A DNA stretch of 64,000 bases from Bombyx mori (taxonomy: Eukaryota > Arthropoda > Insecta > Lepidoptera > Bombycidae). The stretch is taken from the NCBI RefSeq assembly GCF_030269925.1, contig NC_085131.1:9843501-9907500 (forward strand), given 5' to 3'. The first letter of the stretch is position 1; each line of letters opens with the position of its first letter. Positions 12,075 to 22,015 of the stretch are shown here, one piece after another. The notes below the pieces were generated by a model. It did not search any database and had not been told where the DNA came from. It worked only from the letters and a program-made list of their open reading frames with translations. The position numbers and the translations under genes were made by a program.

Positions 12075-12598
12075 GACAAATATTTATCTCTATGTGTAAC
12101 TCATAGAAATAAAAATTTGTTTTCAATTTGTATTAAAAACAATTCTGTACAGTAGACTTACTTACTAAATATTATTCAAAAAATATATATTTACAACTTA
12201 CTGACACCGTTGATTATGCAAAACAGACAAAGAAACACAAACATGCAACAAAAACTATAAAACAACAGGTATAAAAAGAAAGAATACAAAAAAAAAAAGA
12301 ATATTAAAGGAAAAAGATATTCGTTAGCAACAAATACGTGATACCCGCACTGACGCTGTCTATCGAATCTCTTTCAACATTCTTAATATTTAAAATTGAA
12401 TTTCACAATAATTAGGATAAGTCAATCAGTAATCAACGATCAAAATGATAAAAGTAAAAAAAACGAGATAAGGAAGTGGAATTATAATTAAAAATTACAT
12501 TTAATATGTAAGAAAAACATAAGAGAATTAAGTAAAATTGTAACAATAGTAACGTTTTTACAATGCATACGCAAGAAAACGTTATAAACGGATGAATT

Positions 12599-15500
12599 TT
12601 ATTTCTTCTTGCGTCCCCTCCTCTTTCTGCCTACTCTGTAAGGGCCTAAGCGGCGTCTTACAAGCAAGCCACGCCACCACGCTTGTACAATTATAGCAGA
12701 CTTTGTCATGTTCTCGCGGTAAATACGAGCCTTTTCGCGTTCTTCTTTGAAATTAATCCATTGTTTCATTAGTAGATCATGCTTTTCAATCTATAAAAAC
12801 AATTAATTTTTAAGGGATCAAATATTCACATAATATCACAACATGAATGGTCGAAGTCTCAGTGGCATTTAAATAAAGATTAAAATACCATTTTAAAAAA
12901 AACGCCGGTGGCCCGGAGGCCTTTCCAGTTTCACCATGACAAGTGGGCGAGCCTCAGCCAGGAGGGGTGGGATTAGCTAACAGCTGCCCGAGATCCACCG
13001 AAGGAGACTTAACAATTCAAGCGCAGCTACTTCGGGAAAGAACCTACTTACTACCGGATCGGTATCGCGACTCGCTGAGAAGATTCGGCGAGAAGCTCAG
13101 CGGACTGATGCATGGGTTAGGTTGCACGTCGAACTCTTTTCCGAGTTCGACAAGTACGGTTGTGTGATTGGTTTGTGTTTGAACCAAACAGGCGTCAGGA
13201 CCACAGAGTACAGTCACATGACAAGACGGTAATGCATCCTATTTCTACCGTGAAGCAGTAATGTCTTTCGACTTGAAGGGTGGGGTAGCCGTTGTAACTA
13301 TACTTGAGACCTTAGAACTTATATCTCAAGGTGGGTGGCGCATTTACGTTGTAGATGTCTATGGGCTCCAGTAACCACTTAACACCAGGTGGGCTGTGAG
13401 CTCGCCCACCCATTTAAGCAATAAAAAAAAGAACCCGTACGGATTTATAACGCGCCTTATCACAAATAATCTAAATTAGAGTACGACGTGTATTTTTAAT
13501 AATGTTCTTACTAGAACCATTAGTCTAAAACAAAACTAGTTCAAACTTAGTCTAGTGCAAAGGCTAAAATTGGTTTTTATCAATTAAAATTGCAAACCCA
13601 CCGTATTTTCGAAATTAATTCGTTTGTCACGCATATCCTGGTAGTGATTCTTTTTCCTCTGCATATCTATGTCGATGCCCTCCATGTCTCGATCGTACTT
13701 ACTCATCCATTTTTCAATTTTTTCCAAAGTTTCCTGGGAATTCGTTTTAAAACGATAAATTAAACTTACATGACTGCAGCCCGTTCTGATATCAAGTTTG
13801 CAAGATGCATATTTTACAGTTAAGTCATAGTTTGCAGTAGTGCTACTTGTGGTAGGACCTCATGTGAGTGCGCGGGCAGGTACCACCACCCTGCCTATTT
13901 CTGCCGTGAAGCAGTAATGCGTTTCGGTTTGAAGGGCGGGGCAGCCGTTGTGACTATAATGAGACCTTAGAACTCATATCTCAAGGTGGATAGCGCATTT
14001 ACGTCGTAGATGTCTATGGGTTCCAGTAACCACTTAACACCAGGTGGGCTGTAGCTCGTCCCCTCATCTAAGCAATAAAAAAAAAGTTGATACTATTGTT
14101 CCTTTCTATTAGTTGCCGATGTTCATGAGCGACGGTGAGCACATGCAATCAGTATCAGCATCAGTCCCATGCTCATCTGTTTGCCTGAAGCGTTTGGCTG
14201 CAAACATTTTCTTACATTTATGGTTATATTGGTTAATAGTTCAACTTCAGAATGTATTCTTTGCTCGTGTTCGATCTTGAGCTTGTATTGTTCGATTGTT
14301 TCAATACAAGAATTTTCCGCTTCGTTAATAACCTCTAGGTGTTGTTCGGTTCTAGCCACTTGCCAATTATCCACGTAACGGCTTGAGCATTCCGAATCCA
14401 GTACAGAATCCTACAAGAATTAATCTACATATATATCTATATATATAAAAATGAATTGCTGTTCGTTAGTCTCGCTAAAACTCGAGAACGGCTGGACCGA
14501 TTTGACTAATTTTGGTCTTTAATTATTTGTGGAAGTCCAGAGAAGGTTTAGAAGGTGAATAAATATGAAAATGGTCGGAATCATTTTATTATGAAAAAAA
14601 AAAATGTTTTTCCTTTGATGTGACCCCCGTCGGACGGATTCATTTTGATTGTTTTAAGTTTATTTTATACAAAAGTTTAGGTCTTTTATTTATCGATTGA
14701 GGCACTACAAAGTCTGCCGGGTCAGCTAGTATCTTATAAAACCCTTTATCGTTTCATCATAAAATATTATAATATCGTGGGGTATATCTTAGTTTAAGCG
14801 ACATTTTTGCAATTTCACAGGAGAAGCTTTTAAAGTTTAAAATTCGAAAAAAGTATCACAACAAAAAACTTGTTCAGCTATTTGAATGGGGTAAACTTAA
14901 TTCAATTTCAATTAAAAATATCGAAGTGCTGATATTAATTACCAAATAAAACAAACCTTTAGTTACAAAGATACATTTCGTGTAGGTATTTAGCGAAATG
15001 TCGCTTAAACTAAATAGCCTTCCACGTCTCAACGTATTAGTTATATATGCTAATATTATCATAAATAGCAACAGTTTGTTGAAAATAAACATTGTTATTC
15101 TTTAAAATAATAATTACATATATTTTTGTAATTTTTTTTTTGTAAACGTAGCCTATACCTAACGTGACCATACGTCCCGTTTTGGGCGGGATTGTCCCGG
15201 TTTCAGGCTGTCCGTCCCGCTGTCCCCAACGAGAACAAAAATGTCCCGCTTTCATTTATTTGTTGTGCATGTGTGTGTTTATTAGAAGCTTACCGAATAC
15301 TTACTTATCTCAAATCCAAATTGTATTACAAAATACATACTAAAGTAACTCTAATTTTGCTGTAGAAAAGTAGTTTTTTGTTGCGAAATTATTTATAAAT
15401 ATTATTTTAAGGGCAAGTTGGTGTAAGAATTAAGATGTCAGTGAGAGTAAGATACCATAATAAATTATTTCAAGTCATATTTTAAACCATATTTTTTATT

Positions 15501-18410
15501 TTGCTCTTAAATATTACATTTTACCCCGACGTATCCTATATATGTGTTTATTTATATACGAAATTTCGTAGGCATCCCGCTTTGACACGAAAAAAAATAT
15601 GGTCACGTTACCTATACCCATACTTATTTGTTTAAACAGAGCATGCTAGAGTGCGATATTTATTATTCATAATTATTTTATCTGTATGTAAATACAATAA
15701 AAGATATGTTGTTAAAATATCTAAACGCTCTGGCTGTTTAACGTCAGCTAGACCTTGAAACTTGTTAACCCATTTATGCAATAAAAAAAAAAACGATATC
15801 TTAAAGTGTCAAGTGATGATGATCAAATTTCCATCAATAGGCGAAAATTGGTACGTGCATTTATAAAGTAAACAAATTTATGTTTAATGTGTGCAGAAAA
15901 TAAATCGATTTCATCATTCGAGTATAGCTTCTAATTTGGAACTAAAGGACCGAAAGTGGATAAATAGCTCAAGAGCTAGCAAAAATTTTGCAGTCTGGCC
16001 GAATGTTTGGGAGGCGACATATTAACTTTAAAATTTTCCAATAATCTTCTTGAATGCACAATTTTTTTTTATTGATTAGATGGGTGGACGAGCTCACAGT
16101 CCACCTGGTGTTAAGTGGTTACTGGATCCCATAGACATATATAACTTAAATGCGCCACCCACCTTGAGATATAAGTTCTAAGGTCTCAAGTATAGTTACA
16201 ACGGCTGCCCCACCCTTCAAACCGAAACGCATTGCTGCTTCACGGCAGAAATAGGCAGGGTGGTGGTACCTACCCGTGCGGACTCACAAGAGGTCCTACC
16301 ACCAGTAATTACGCAAATTATAATTTTTGCGGGTTTGATTTTTATTATACGATGTTATTCCTTCACCGTGGGATTTGAACACCGGTGCATCGACTTCTAA
16401 AAACAAATTTCTAGTTAGCAAAAGTATCGATAATTTATGTCTCTTACTTCAACCTGACTTTTCAAACTATCAATAGTAACTTCATTGTCGTACAAAACTG
16501 TTTTGATGTGATTACGCAGCTGCCTTATTTGTTTAGTGAGTTCACGTCGCTCCCTGAAAAAGGGCAATTTTTAAAGTAATTTTGTTATGGTTTTAATTAG
16601 ATTTGTTTATGGTAGATAAGAATGAATCAAGCGCATGGAACAGCCGCGACACTATAAAATTTAGATTTAAATCTATGTCTCAAAGTACGTGGTGGAAATG
16701 TATCGATATCTATGGGTTCCTTAACAAACACCAGGCGAGCCGGACCCCTGTCACACGCAATAAAAAAGGGGACTCAGTTGAACTATTTGTAGCGAGGTGC
16801 AAAGGTGGTTTAAGCCACATTTTCAACTTGTTACACAATCCTATTTACTCTCCTAATCCTAATTACTCCTATTCAGCATTTTCACTGTAATTTTAACAGT
16901 TTAGTGAACCAATAGCACTTATCTAACACTTGGGATCTTCTTATTGTGAACATGAAAACACAAGTCAAACAAACTGCCAGACCTCAAGATAGGTATTAAT
17001 TCGCTTTGTGTGAAATTGTGAACACAAAACTGTACAGTATTCGAACCGTCGGAAATAATATAAAGACAGTAAAAGACGCAAGATCAAACCGTAAAATTAA
17101 TTTTAGTTATGTCTACGACTCACGGAACCCCAAAAAAATAGTTTAATGAACCGATTTAATTAATTAAGTATCTCACAGTTTGTTCTTCGCTTCATTCTCG
17201 GCTAAAGCAATCCGATAGTGTTCTTTGTCGAAAATGCTGTTTAAAAACGATGTCAATGTCTTGTAATTTTTATTAAGCGTCATCTCCACATACAAATCGG
17301 TAATGGCGTTAATGATATTTCTCCTGAAAGATATTTATTTTATTATAATACAATGAATACCAAAAAAGCACACCATTCATCGATCATTGGCATTACGCTA
17401 GAAATGCCTCGATCAACTAGTGTTGAAAAAAATGTATTACTTTAGTAATTCATTTTTTTTATTGTTCATTATTTATGTTCGTGTAATGCACATTTAAAAA
17501 AAAAGGGTTCGCGGAAGACATAGGCCAGGTCACGTAGCCTATCCACATGTAGCAGTTTGCCCACTGAGTTTCTCGCCGGATCTTCTCAGTGAAGACCTTG
17601 GAATACTTGAGCAAATAGAATAGCAATACGCAATTTCGAAAAGGGCACATTTCTGAAAATGTAAAATGTTCAGGAAATGAAAAAAAAGCGGATTCTTTTC
17701 TAAAGTACTGTAAAATTTTAAATATTAACTTTTGAGATACATTTTATTCTTAATTAGCAATTGAAAATTACTGGAATTGTTATTTTAAACGTATATATAT
17801 ATTTAATTAGATATTTTATATTTGTGAGATATGCCCTTTTCGAAATTGCATATTCAATTACAATGTATGTACATACGTGTAGTCCCGAATGACATTATAA
17901 CACATTTTACCTGTCAGAATCAAGCTTATATATTTTGTAATTTTCGCATTCCAAATTCTTTGGATCAATATTTTCTAGTTCATCTGCAGTTTTGGGCTGC
18001 GCTATTCCAAACTTCAGGGCTCGAAGCAGTTTGATATCAGCCAGCGTTTTTATTATACGTAATTCACTGTTGCATTCGTCTAAATAAACCAAATTATTGA
18101 TTTGATTGGTGTAAAATTAATAAATACGTTCGTTGCAATTAAAGGGAAAAACATACCAAGTATTCGAATTTGAATAATAGTGTCTTCCAATATAGTCGCA
18201 AACATAGATGAAGACATGTATGATAAGCTGAAACATAAGGTTTAATAAATTAACGCCGTACCTAATGTAGTATAGTCTATGATCCAAAGTTCAACGACCG
18301 TTTAGGTAACCAAGACAAGTCTAAAAAAACTTTTTTTGTAACCTTGGTTGTGTATACTCTTCAACAGGCATTGTATCTTCTTCAGTTACTGTTATTGTCT
18401 CTGGTATCAT
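12599..18410 (-). CDS. Dynein regulatory complex subunit 9 (IQCG-like), copy A
   Basis: DRC9/IQCG is a structural subunit of the nexin-dynein regulatory complex that links outer doublets in motile axonemes; in insects this mainly means the sperm tail. Exons: 18343-18410 (tentative), 18157-18227, 17911-18079, 17177-17323, 16448-16553, 14216-14410, 13602-13733, 12599-12790. All junctions have GT/AG and keep phase, giving 359 residues. The predicted protein is largely charged coiled coil. The stretch SSRYVDNWQVARTEQH...EQRIHSEVELL...WMSKYD matches IQCG. An IQ motif, VQAWWRGLLVR (about 331-341), is followed by a basic tail ending KKRGRKKK-like. Six internal exons have exactly the lengths of copy B. 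Exon 1 starts at the first in-frame Met after a stop, and its donor AAG|GTTACA is weak. AATAAA overlaps the stop codon. Confidence 0.85.
12903..13170 (-). mobile_element. Jockey-type LINE 3' UTR fragment, divergent subfamily
   Basis: In the last intron of DRC9-A. Contains 'aggcctttccagtttcacca', 'gggcgagcctcagcc' and 'cgctgagaagattcggcg', matching the 3' UTR of the larger copy at 57400-58230. Minus orientation is inferred from that copy. Confidence 0.65.
13228..13430 (+). mobile_element. Bm1-type SINE, 5'-truncated
   Basis: From 'cctatttctaccgtgaagc' through 'cgcatttacgttgtagatg' to 'aataaaaaaaa' at 13430. Intronic in DRC9-A, inserted next to the LINE fragment and in antisense to the gene. 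Confidence 0.85.
13843..14085 (+). mobile_element. Bm1-type SINE, 5'-truncated
   Basis: Runs from 'tggtaggacctcatgtgag' to an A tail at 14085. In the intron between exons 6 and 7 of DRC9-A. A scrap of the second LINE tail type ('cgatgttcatgagcgacgg') follows at 14113-14170. Confidence 0.85.
14436..14729 (+). mobile_element. Helitron-like non-autonomous element
   Basis: Begins TCTATATATATAAAAATGAA after an A and ends 'gccgggtcagCTAG' before a T, fitting Helitron ends (A|TC...CTAG|T). No inverted repeats and no target duplication. Related copies are at 31984-32283 and 36931-37206. Intronic in DRC9-A. Confidence 0.65.
15160..15610. mobile_element. hAT-type non-autonomous transposon with 8-bp TSD
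   Basis: Terminal inverted repeats TAACGTGACCATA at both ends (15160-15172 and the complement at 15598-15610). A perfect 8-bp direct duplication, CCTATACC, flanks it at 15152-15159 and 15611-15618. Length 451 bp, no coding capacity. An 8-bp duplication is the hAT hallmark. It lies in the intron between exons 5 and 6 of DRC9-A. Confidence 0.9.
16062..16397 (-). mobile_element. Bm1-type SINE with internal deletion
   Basis: Poly(T) at 16062-16070, then the complement of the SINE body up to 'gaggtcctaccaccagtaat' and 'tgcgggtttgatttttatt'. The tRNA-like head follows directly as 'gggatttgaacaccggtgc'. The segment present at about 21180-21225 of the full-length copy is missing, so the element lost about 50-60 bp internally. 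Confidence 0.85.
16672..16768 (+). mobile_element. Highly diverged Bm1-type SINE 3' end
   Basis: 'tatgtctcaaagtacgtgg', 'gatatctatgggttcc' and 'caccaggcgagcc' followed by 'caataaaaaag' follow the order of the SINE 3' end with many changes. An older copy. In the intron between exons 4 and 5 of DRC9-A. Confidence 0.55.
17545..17590 (+). repeat. Scrap of jockey-type LINE 3' UTR
   Basis: 'gcccactgagtttctcgccg' then 'gatcttctcagtg' only. Flanked by DRC9-A intron sequence. Confidence 0.6.
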
Positions 18411-18499
18411 TTGCAGCAATTGCGACAAAGACCTCTTGTACAAGGAGCTTAGTTCCTGAGAAACAGTTACAGAATTGGTATTTTAAAATGGCGTGGCTA

Positions 18500-18892
18500 A
18501 GAATACTATATTCCTGTGGAGACACACAGACACACCAACCACACTCCAATTGGAACACAAACGAGGCCTAGGTTAAAGAATGGTCAGCCAGATGTATCCC
18601 ACCTGAACTGTTCGAGCTGAATCCACACTCCCGCCCACCTGGTTTCAAAGAAAAACGCCCAATCTGGTGCATGCTTAACCACCTGAGAACGGGAGTTGGT
18701 CACTGTAACCAACTGCGGCAGAGATGGGGCTGGACGGAAAACGAAAGCTGTGAATGCGGATGCCCAGAGCAAACTATACGCCACATTGTCATGGAATGCC
18801 CACTAACGAGATTCGCAGGCCAAGTGGAAGATCTCAAAAATGTACAGGAAGCAGCTATAGATTATTTCACAAACTGTAAATTTAAATTATAA
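18500..18892 (+). pseudogene. RTE-type LINE ORF2 C-terminal fragment
   Basis: Reads in plus frame as the tail of an RTE-like reverse transcriptase protein: KEWSARCIPPEL, PIWCMLNHLRTGVGHCN, the zinc motif CECGCPEQTIRHIVMECP, and a last segment ending NCKFKL before TAA at 18890-18892. An in-frame TAG at 18569-18571 and the missing 5' part make it a dead fragment. It lies just upstream of the predicted start of DRC9-A, so it may sit in or near that gene's promoter. Confidence 0.7.
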
Positions 18893-19148
18893 CCACGCAG
18901 TGTAAACGAATGCCATACGATAAATAAATAAAATCTGCGGCGTGATATTGTATGGTTTTATAAACTACTACACGGAATTTAAAAAAGTGCTGATATTTAG
19001 CAAATACATACTTATTCATTTACGAGAGCTTACTATTCGTGTGCAAACGTTTAAGTCACTTTTGAATATGAGCGATGGATTAGAACAAATTTAAAATGGG
19101 CATGTGGCGGTTTGATTTATTTATTTTTATTGTCGTATAGGCAGATTG

Positions 19149-19376
19149 GTGGTAGGACCTCTAGTCAGTCCACGCGGGTAGGAACCACCACCCTGCCTAT
19201 TTCTGCCGTAAAGCAGTAATGCGTTTCGGTTTGAAGGGTGGGGCAGCCGTTGTAACTATTAGAACTTATGTCTCAAGGTGGGTGGCGCATTTACGTCGTA
19301 GATGTCTATGGGCTCCAGTAACCACTTCACACCAGGTGGGCTGTGAGCTCGTCCACCCATCTAAGCAATAAAAAAA
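19149..19376 (+). mobile_element. Bm1-type SINE, 5'-truncated
   Basis: From 'ggtggtaggacctctagtc' to an A tail at 19376, between the two DRC9 genes. The second LINE 3' end follows in opposite orientation. Confidence 0.85.
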
Positions 19377-19384
19377 ATAAAAAG

Positions 19385-19640
19385 ACGACCATACGATGAC
19401 CATATGGTTACCGTCGCTCATGGGCGTCAGCAATACCAAGGGCAGAACAAGCCGCTGCCTACCGTTTAATATTCTCCACAGGCCTCGTTTGAAGAAGGAC
19501 ATGTCATAGCGCTCGGGAAACATCGTGAAGGGGAGCTCAATCCAAAGCCGGATGGTACGTGGCAAAAAAGACCTCTAATGGATCTCTAGTGGAAACGCAC
19601 TGGGGATGAATGCAGTGGCTCCAGGTAAATTCGTTATCTG
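19385..19640 (-). mobile_element. LINE 3' end with ORF2 C-terminus (second family)
   Basis: Minus-strand reading gives PRTIRLWIELPFTMFPERYD and FKRGLWRILNGRQRL, the C-terminus of a common lepidopteran LINE ORF2. The tail with 'atgagcgacggtaaccat' on that strand follows, the same tail type as at 322, 765 and 51628. 5'-truncated, and the frame drifts near the end. Confidence 0.6.
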
Positions 19641-20793
19641 TAAAAAAATAGTCGAGCATATCGTATTTTCTGCCGGCTTTTGACTAGTTTTACGGTTTAA
19701 TCTCGCGTTTTTTATTGTCATTATAATAATATTATTTCAGACTGTGTACTTTACGGTATTCACAGTCATGGACGACTTACTCGTTAAATAATTTTAATTA
19801 AGTATATCGTAACTATTATGTTTCTGAGAGAGGTTGTTGATGTTTCTGAGAGAAGTTGGTATTGCAAATTAACGACGGTAGGTTGGAGGTTACTCGAGCG
19901 CAATGAAAAGAGTGTTGAACTTAGATCAACCGGCAATGAGATACTTTCGGAATCGACTAGGTCTTACTAGTACTTAGAACACCCGTAATTTCTAAGCAAT
20001 ATTAAAAGGTAAGTATAGCATATTTCATATCTGCTATTTTCTTCAAACACTCCAGTCAGTAACTACAGTGCAGACGTTTGTTTAGTCACCAAACTGATTT
20101 TATTCGATCGCTTGGCGACTTTCCACCAGCTTTAGTGTGATATTCAAAATTTTCTCTGTACAAGAAGCAATTGTTGCAAAGCCTAGGAACGTGGATAAAT
20201 ATAATAAATCAAAATAGCTGAATTAAAGATAAATTTAACCTGTTTCTGTGACATTCTCGAACTGTCCGTATAGATTGTGGCGTGGCCCCATTGTTCGCTT
20301 ACTAGATTTTTAACACGCATCGCCGTCATTTTATATTACTACTAAAGAATACTGCTTATAAAATAATATATCTCCAATTAAATTTAATGCCCCATTGCAA
20401 TAAATTCTCGATTACAAATGGTGGCAAACCAAAAAAAATTCTGTTAATGCGATTCTTTTTGACGCTGACGCAGTCAATAGTTTCATTTTCATATCTATTA
20501 TAGACCTTTATAATAGGTTTCATACTTATGTATACTCTAAGGTTTCATACTTCAGTGATATTTACATATTTATTTTAATTTGAGCGCTTAAGACGTTTAT
20601 GTAAATAGTACACATATTAATGAATTTCTTAGTATTTTTGTTAGAATTCGTGTAAAATAAATTGAAGATGGAATATAGCTAATTGGGTGTCACAAATGAA
20701 AAACAAAAAAAACCAAGTCGGTTATCAGCCTAGGCACGCTCTTTAGTTTTGTATCTATTTGATTGGATCATCTCATAGCTATTTTGAAACGCT
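19641..20793. other. Intergenic between the DRC9 copies, nothing recognised
   Basis: AT-rich. Contains small local repeats such as 'tgtttctgagagaggttg' and its near-copy at 19820-19860, but no coding or family signal. Confidence 0.4.
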
Positions 20794-20801
20794 GCATTAA
20801 T

Positions 20802-21087
20802 CAGTGGCAGATTTATCCTAAGGCCTGGTAGGCCCGGGCATAAGGCGGCCAGATTTAGGGGTGGCCCCAATCGTGTCAAGAAATTTATCGTAACATATGG
20901 CGAGCGGACTGCACTGCATGGTGCAATCTATACCGCATAAAACTTTTTTTTTTTTAAATTTCTAAATCTGTTTAGATAAAAGTTGGCAATAAAGTAATTT
21001 TATTATGTAGTCTATATGGTGGATGCTGAGAAAGGGGCGGCTGATGGCTTGGGGCCTAGGGCGGCCGAGACTGCAAATCCGCCACTG
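20802..21087. mobile_element. hAT-type MITE interrupted at its target duplication by a SINE
   Basis: Ends CAGTGGC(A/G)GATTT in inverted orientation (20802-20814 and 21075-21087). Left flank GCATTAAT at 20794-20801. The right flank is GCATTGAA at 21088-21095, and a second exact GCATTAAT stands at 21538-21545 after the SINE. Length 286 bp, no ORF. The same end sequence occurs in the element at 53457-53720. Confidence 0.85.
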
Positions 21088-21095
21088 GCATTGAA

Positions 21096-21537
21096 GTCGT
21101 CGTGGCCTAACGAATAAGACGTCCGGTGCATTCGTGTTGAAGCGATGCACCGGTGTTCAAATCCCGCAGGCGGGTACCAATTTTTCTAATGAAATACGTA
21201 CTCAACAAATGTTCACGACTGATTTCCACGGTGAAGGAATAACATCGTGTAATAAAAATGAAACCCGCAAAATTATAATTTGCGTAATTACTGGTGGTAG
21301 GACCTCTTGTGAGTCCGCACGGGTAGGTACCACCACCCTGCCTATTTCTGCCGTGAAGCAGTAATGCGTTTCGGTTTGAAAGGTGGGGCAGCCGTTGTAA
21401 CTATAATTGAGACCTTAGAACTTATATCTCAAGGTGGGTGGCGCATTTACGTTGTAGATGTCTATGGGCTCCAGTAACCACTTAACACCAGGTGGGCTGT
21501 GAGCTCGTCCACTCAACAAAGCAATAAAAAAAAAAAA
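21096..21537 (+). mobile_element. Full-length Bm1-type SINE (reference copy for this window)
   Basis: The only clearly complete copy. It has a tRNA-derived head with an A-box-like 'gtggcctaacgaataag' and a B-box-like 'ggtgttcaaatccc', then 'ccacggtgaaggaataac', the conserved body ('tgccgtgaagcagtaatgcg', 'ggtgggtggcgcatttacg') and an A tail to 21537. About 442 bp. Flanked by GCATTGAA / GCATTAAT. It would have been transcribed by RNA polymerase III and moved by a LINE reverse transcriptase. Confidence 0.9.
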
Positions 21538-22015
21538 GCATTAATGAATACATATATATTTATAGAAATCGATCTCATCTTTCTATGTGACCTCAATCGA
21601 CCTCATCTTTCTGTTCATCAATAGAATATCTGAAATTTGGATGGTAACCATGCTTGAACATGCTGTCTTACCTGTCTGATAGGTCAAACATCAAATAAAG
21701 ACCGAATTAAACAAAATTAAAATACTTTTATTAAACAATAAAAACATAATAGAAACAGAACATTAAAAAGTAACAAAACATAAAAACTAAAAACAACATA
21801 ATTAGCAAGTATGGGCAATGAAATTAAACATTACCAACAATATATTTCATAGTATTAAACAAAATTTATATAAAAATAAATTAAATTATACAAAATAAAA
21901 TGTCAGAACGTTGTGCGTACTTAATACAGATTATCAAAATATTGAACACATTAAAAATTAAAAAAATTTTTTTTTTATTATCTTCAAAAAGAAATTATTT
22001 GACTTTCGGTTTGTT

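Larger units (their letters stand above)
6728..12371 (-). mobile_element. Full-length LINE (I/jockey superfamily, RNase H-bearing)
   Basis: A complete non-LTR retrotransposon of 5,644 bp in minus orientation. The poly(A) tail appears as 12 T at 6728-6739. An 11-bp direct repeat, TTTCAACATTC, flanks it at 6717-6727 and 12372-12382; this is the target-site duplication and fixes both ends. Order in sense direction: 5' UTR of about 297 bp, ORF1 (gag-like, three zinc knuckles), ORF2 (endonuclease, reverse transcriptase, RNase H, terminal CCHC), and a 3' UTR of about 190 bp. The RNase H domain points to the I/LOA/R1-like side of insect LINEs. I cannot name the family. It carries at least two nonsense codons and three frameshifts, so it cannot encode its own machinery. 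It lies just 3' of DRC9-A. Confidence 0.9.

Noticed and set aside
16603..16890. 95-codon plus-strand open frame in a DRC9-A intron
   Set aside because: Overlaps a diverged SINE end and has no family resemblance.
21096..21175. tRNA-like head of the Bm1-type SINE
   Set aside because: Same reason: promoter boxes are present but no cloverleaf closes, and it is joined to the SINE body.
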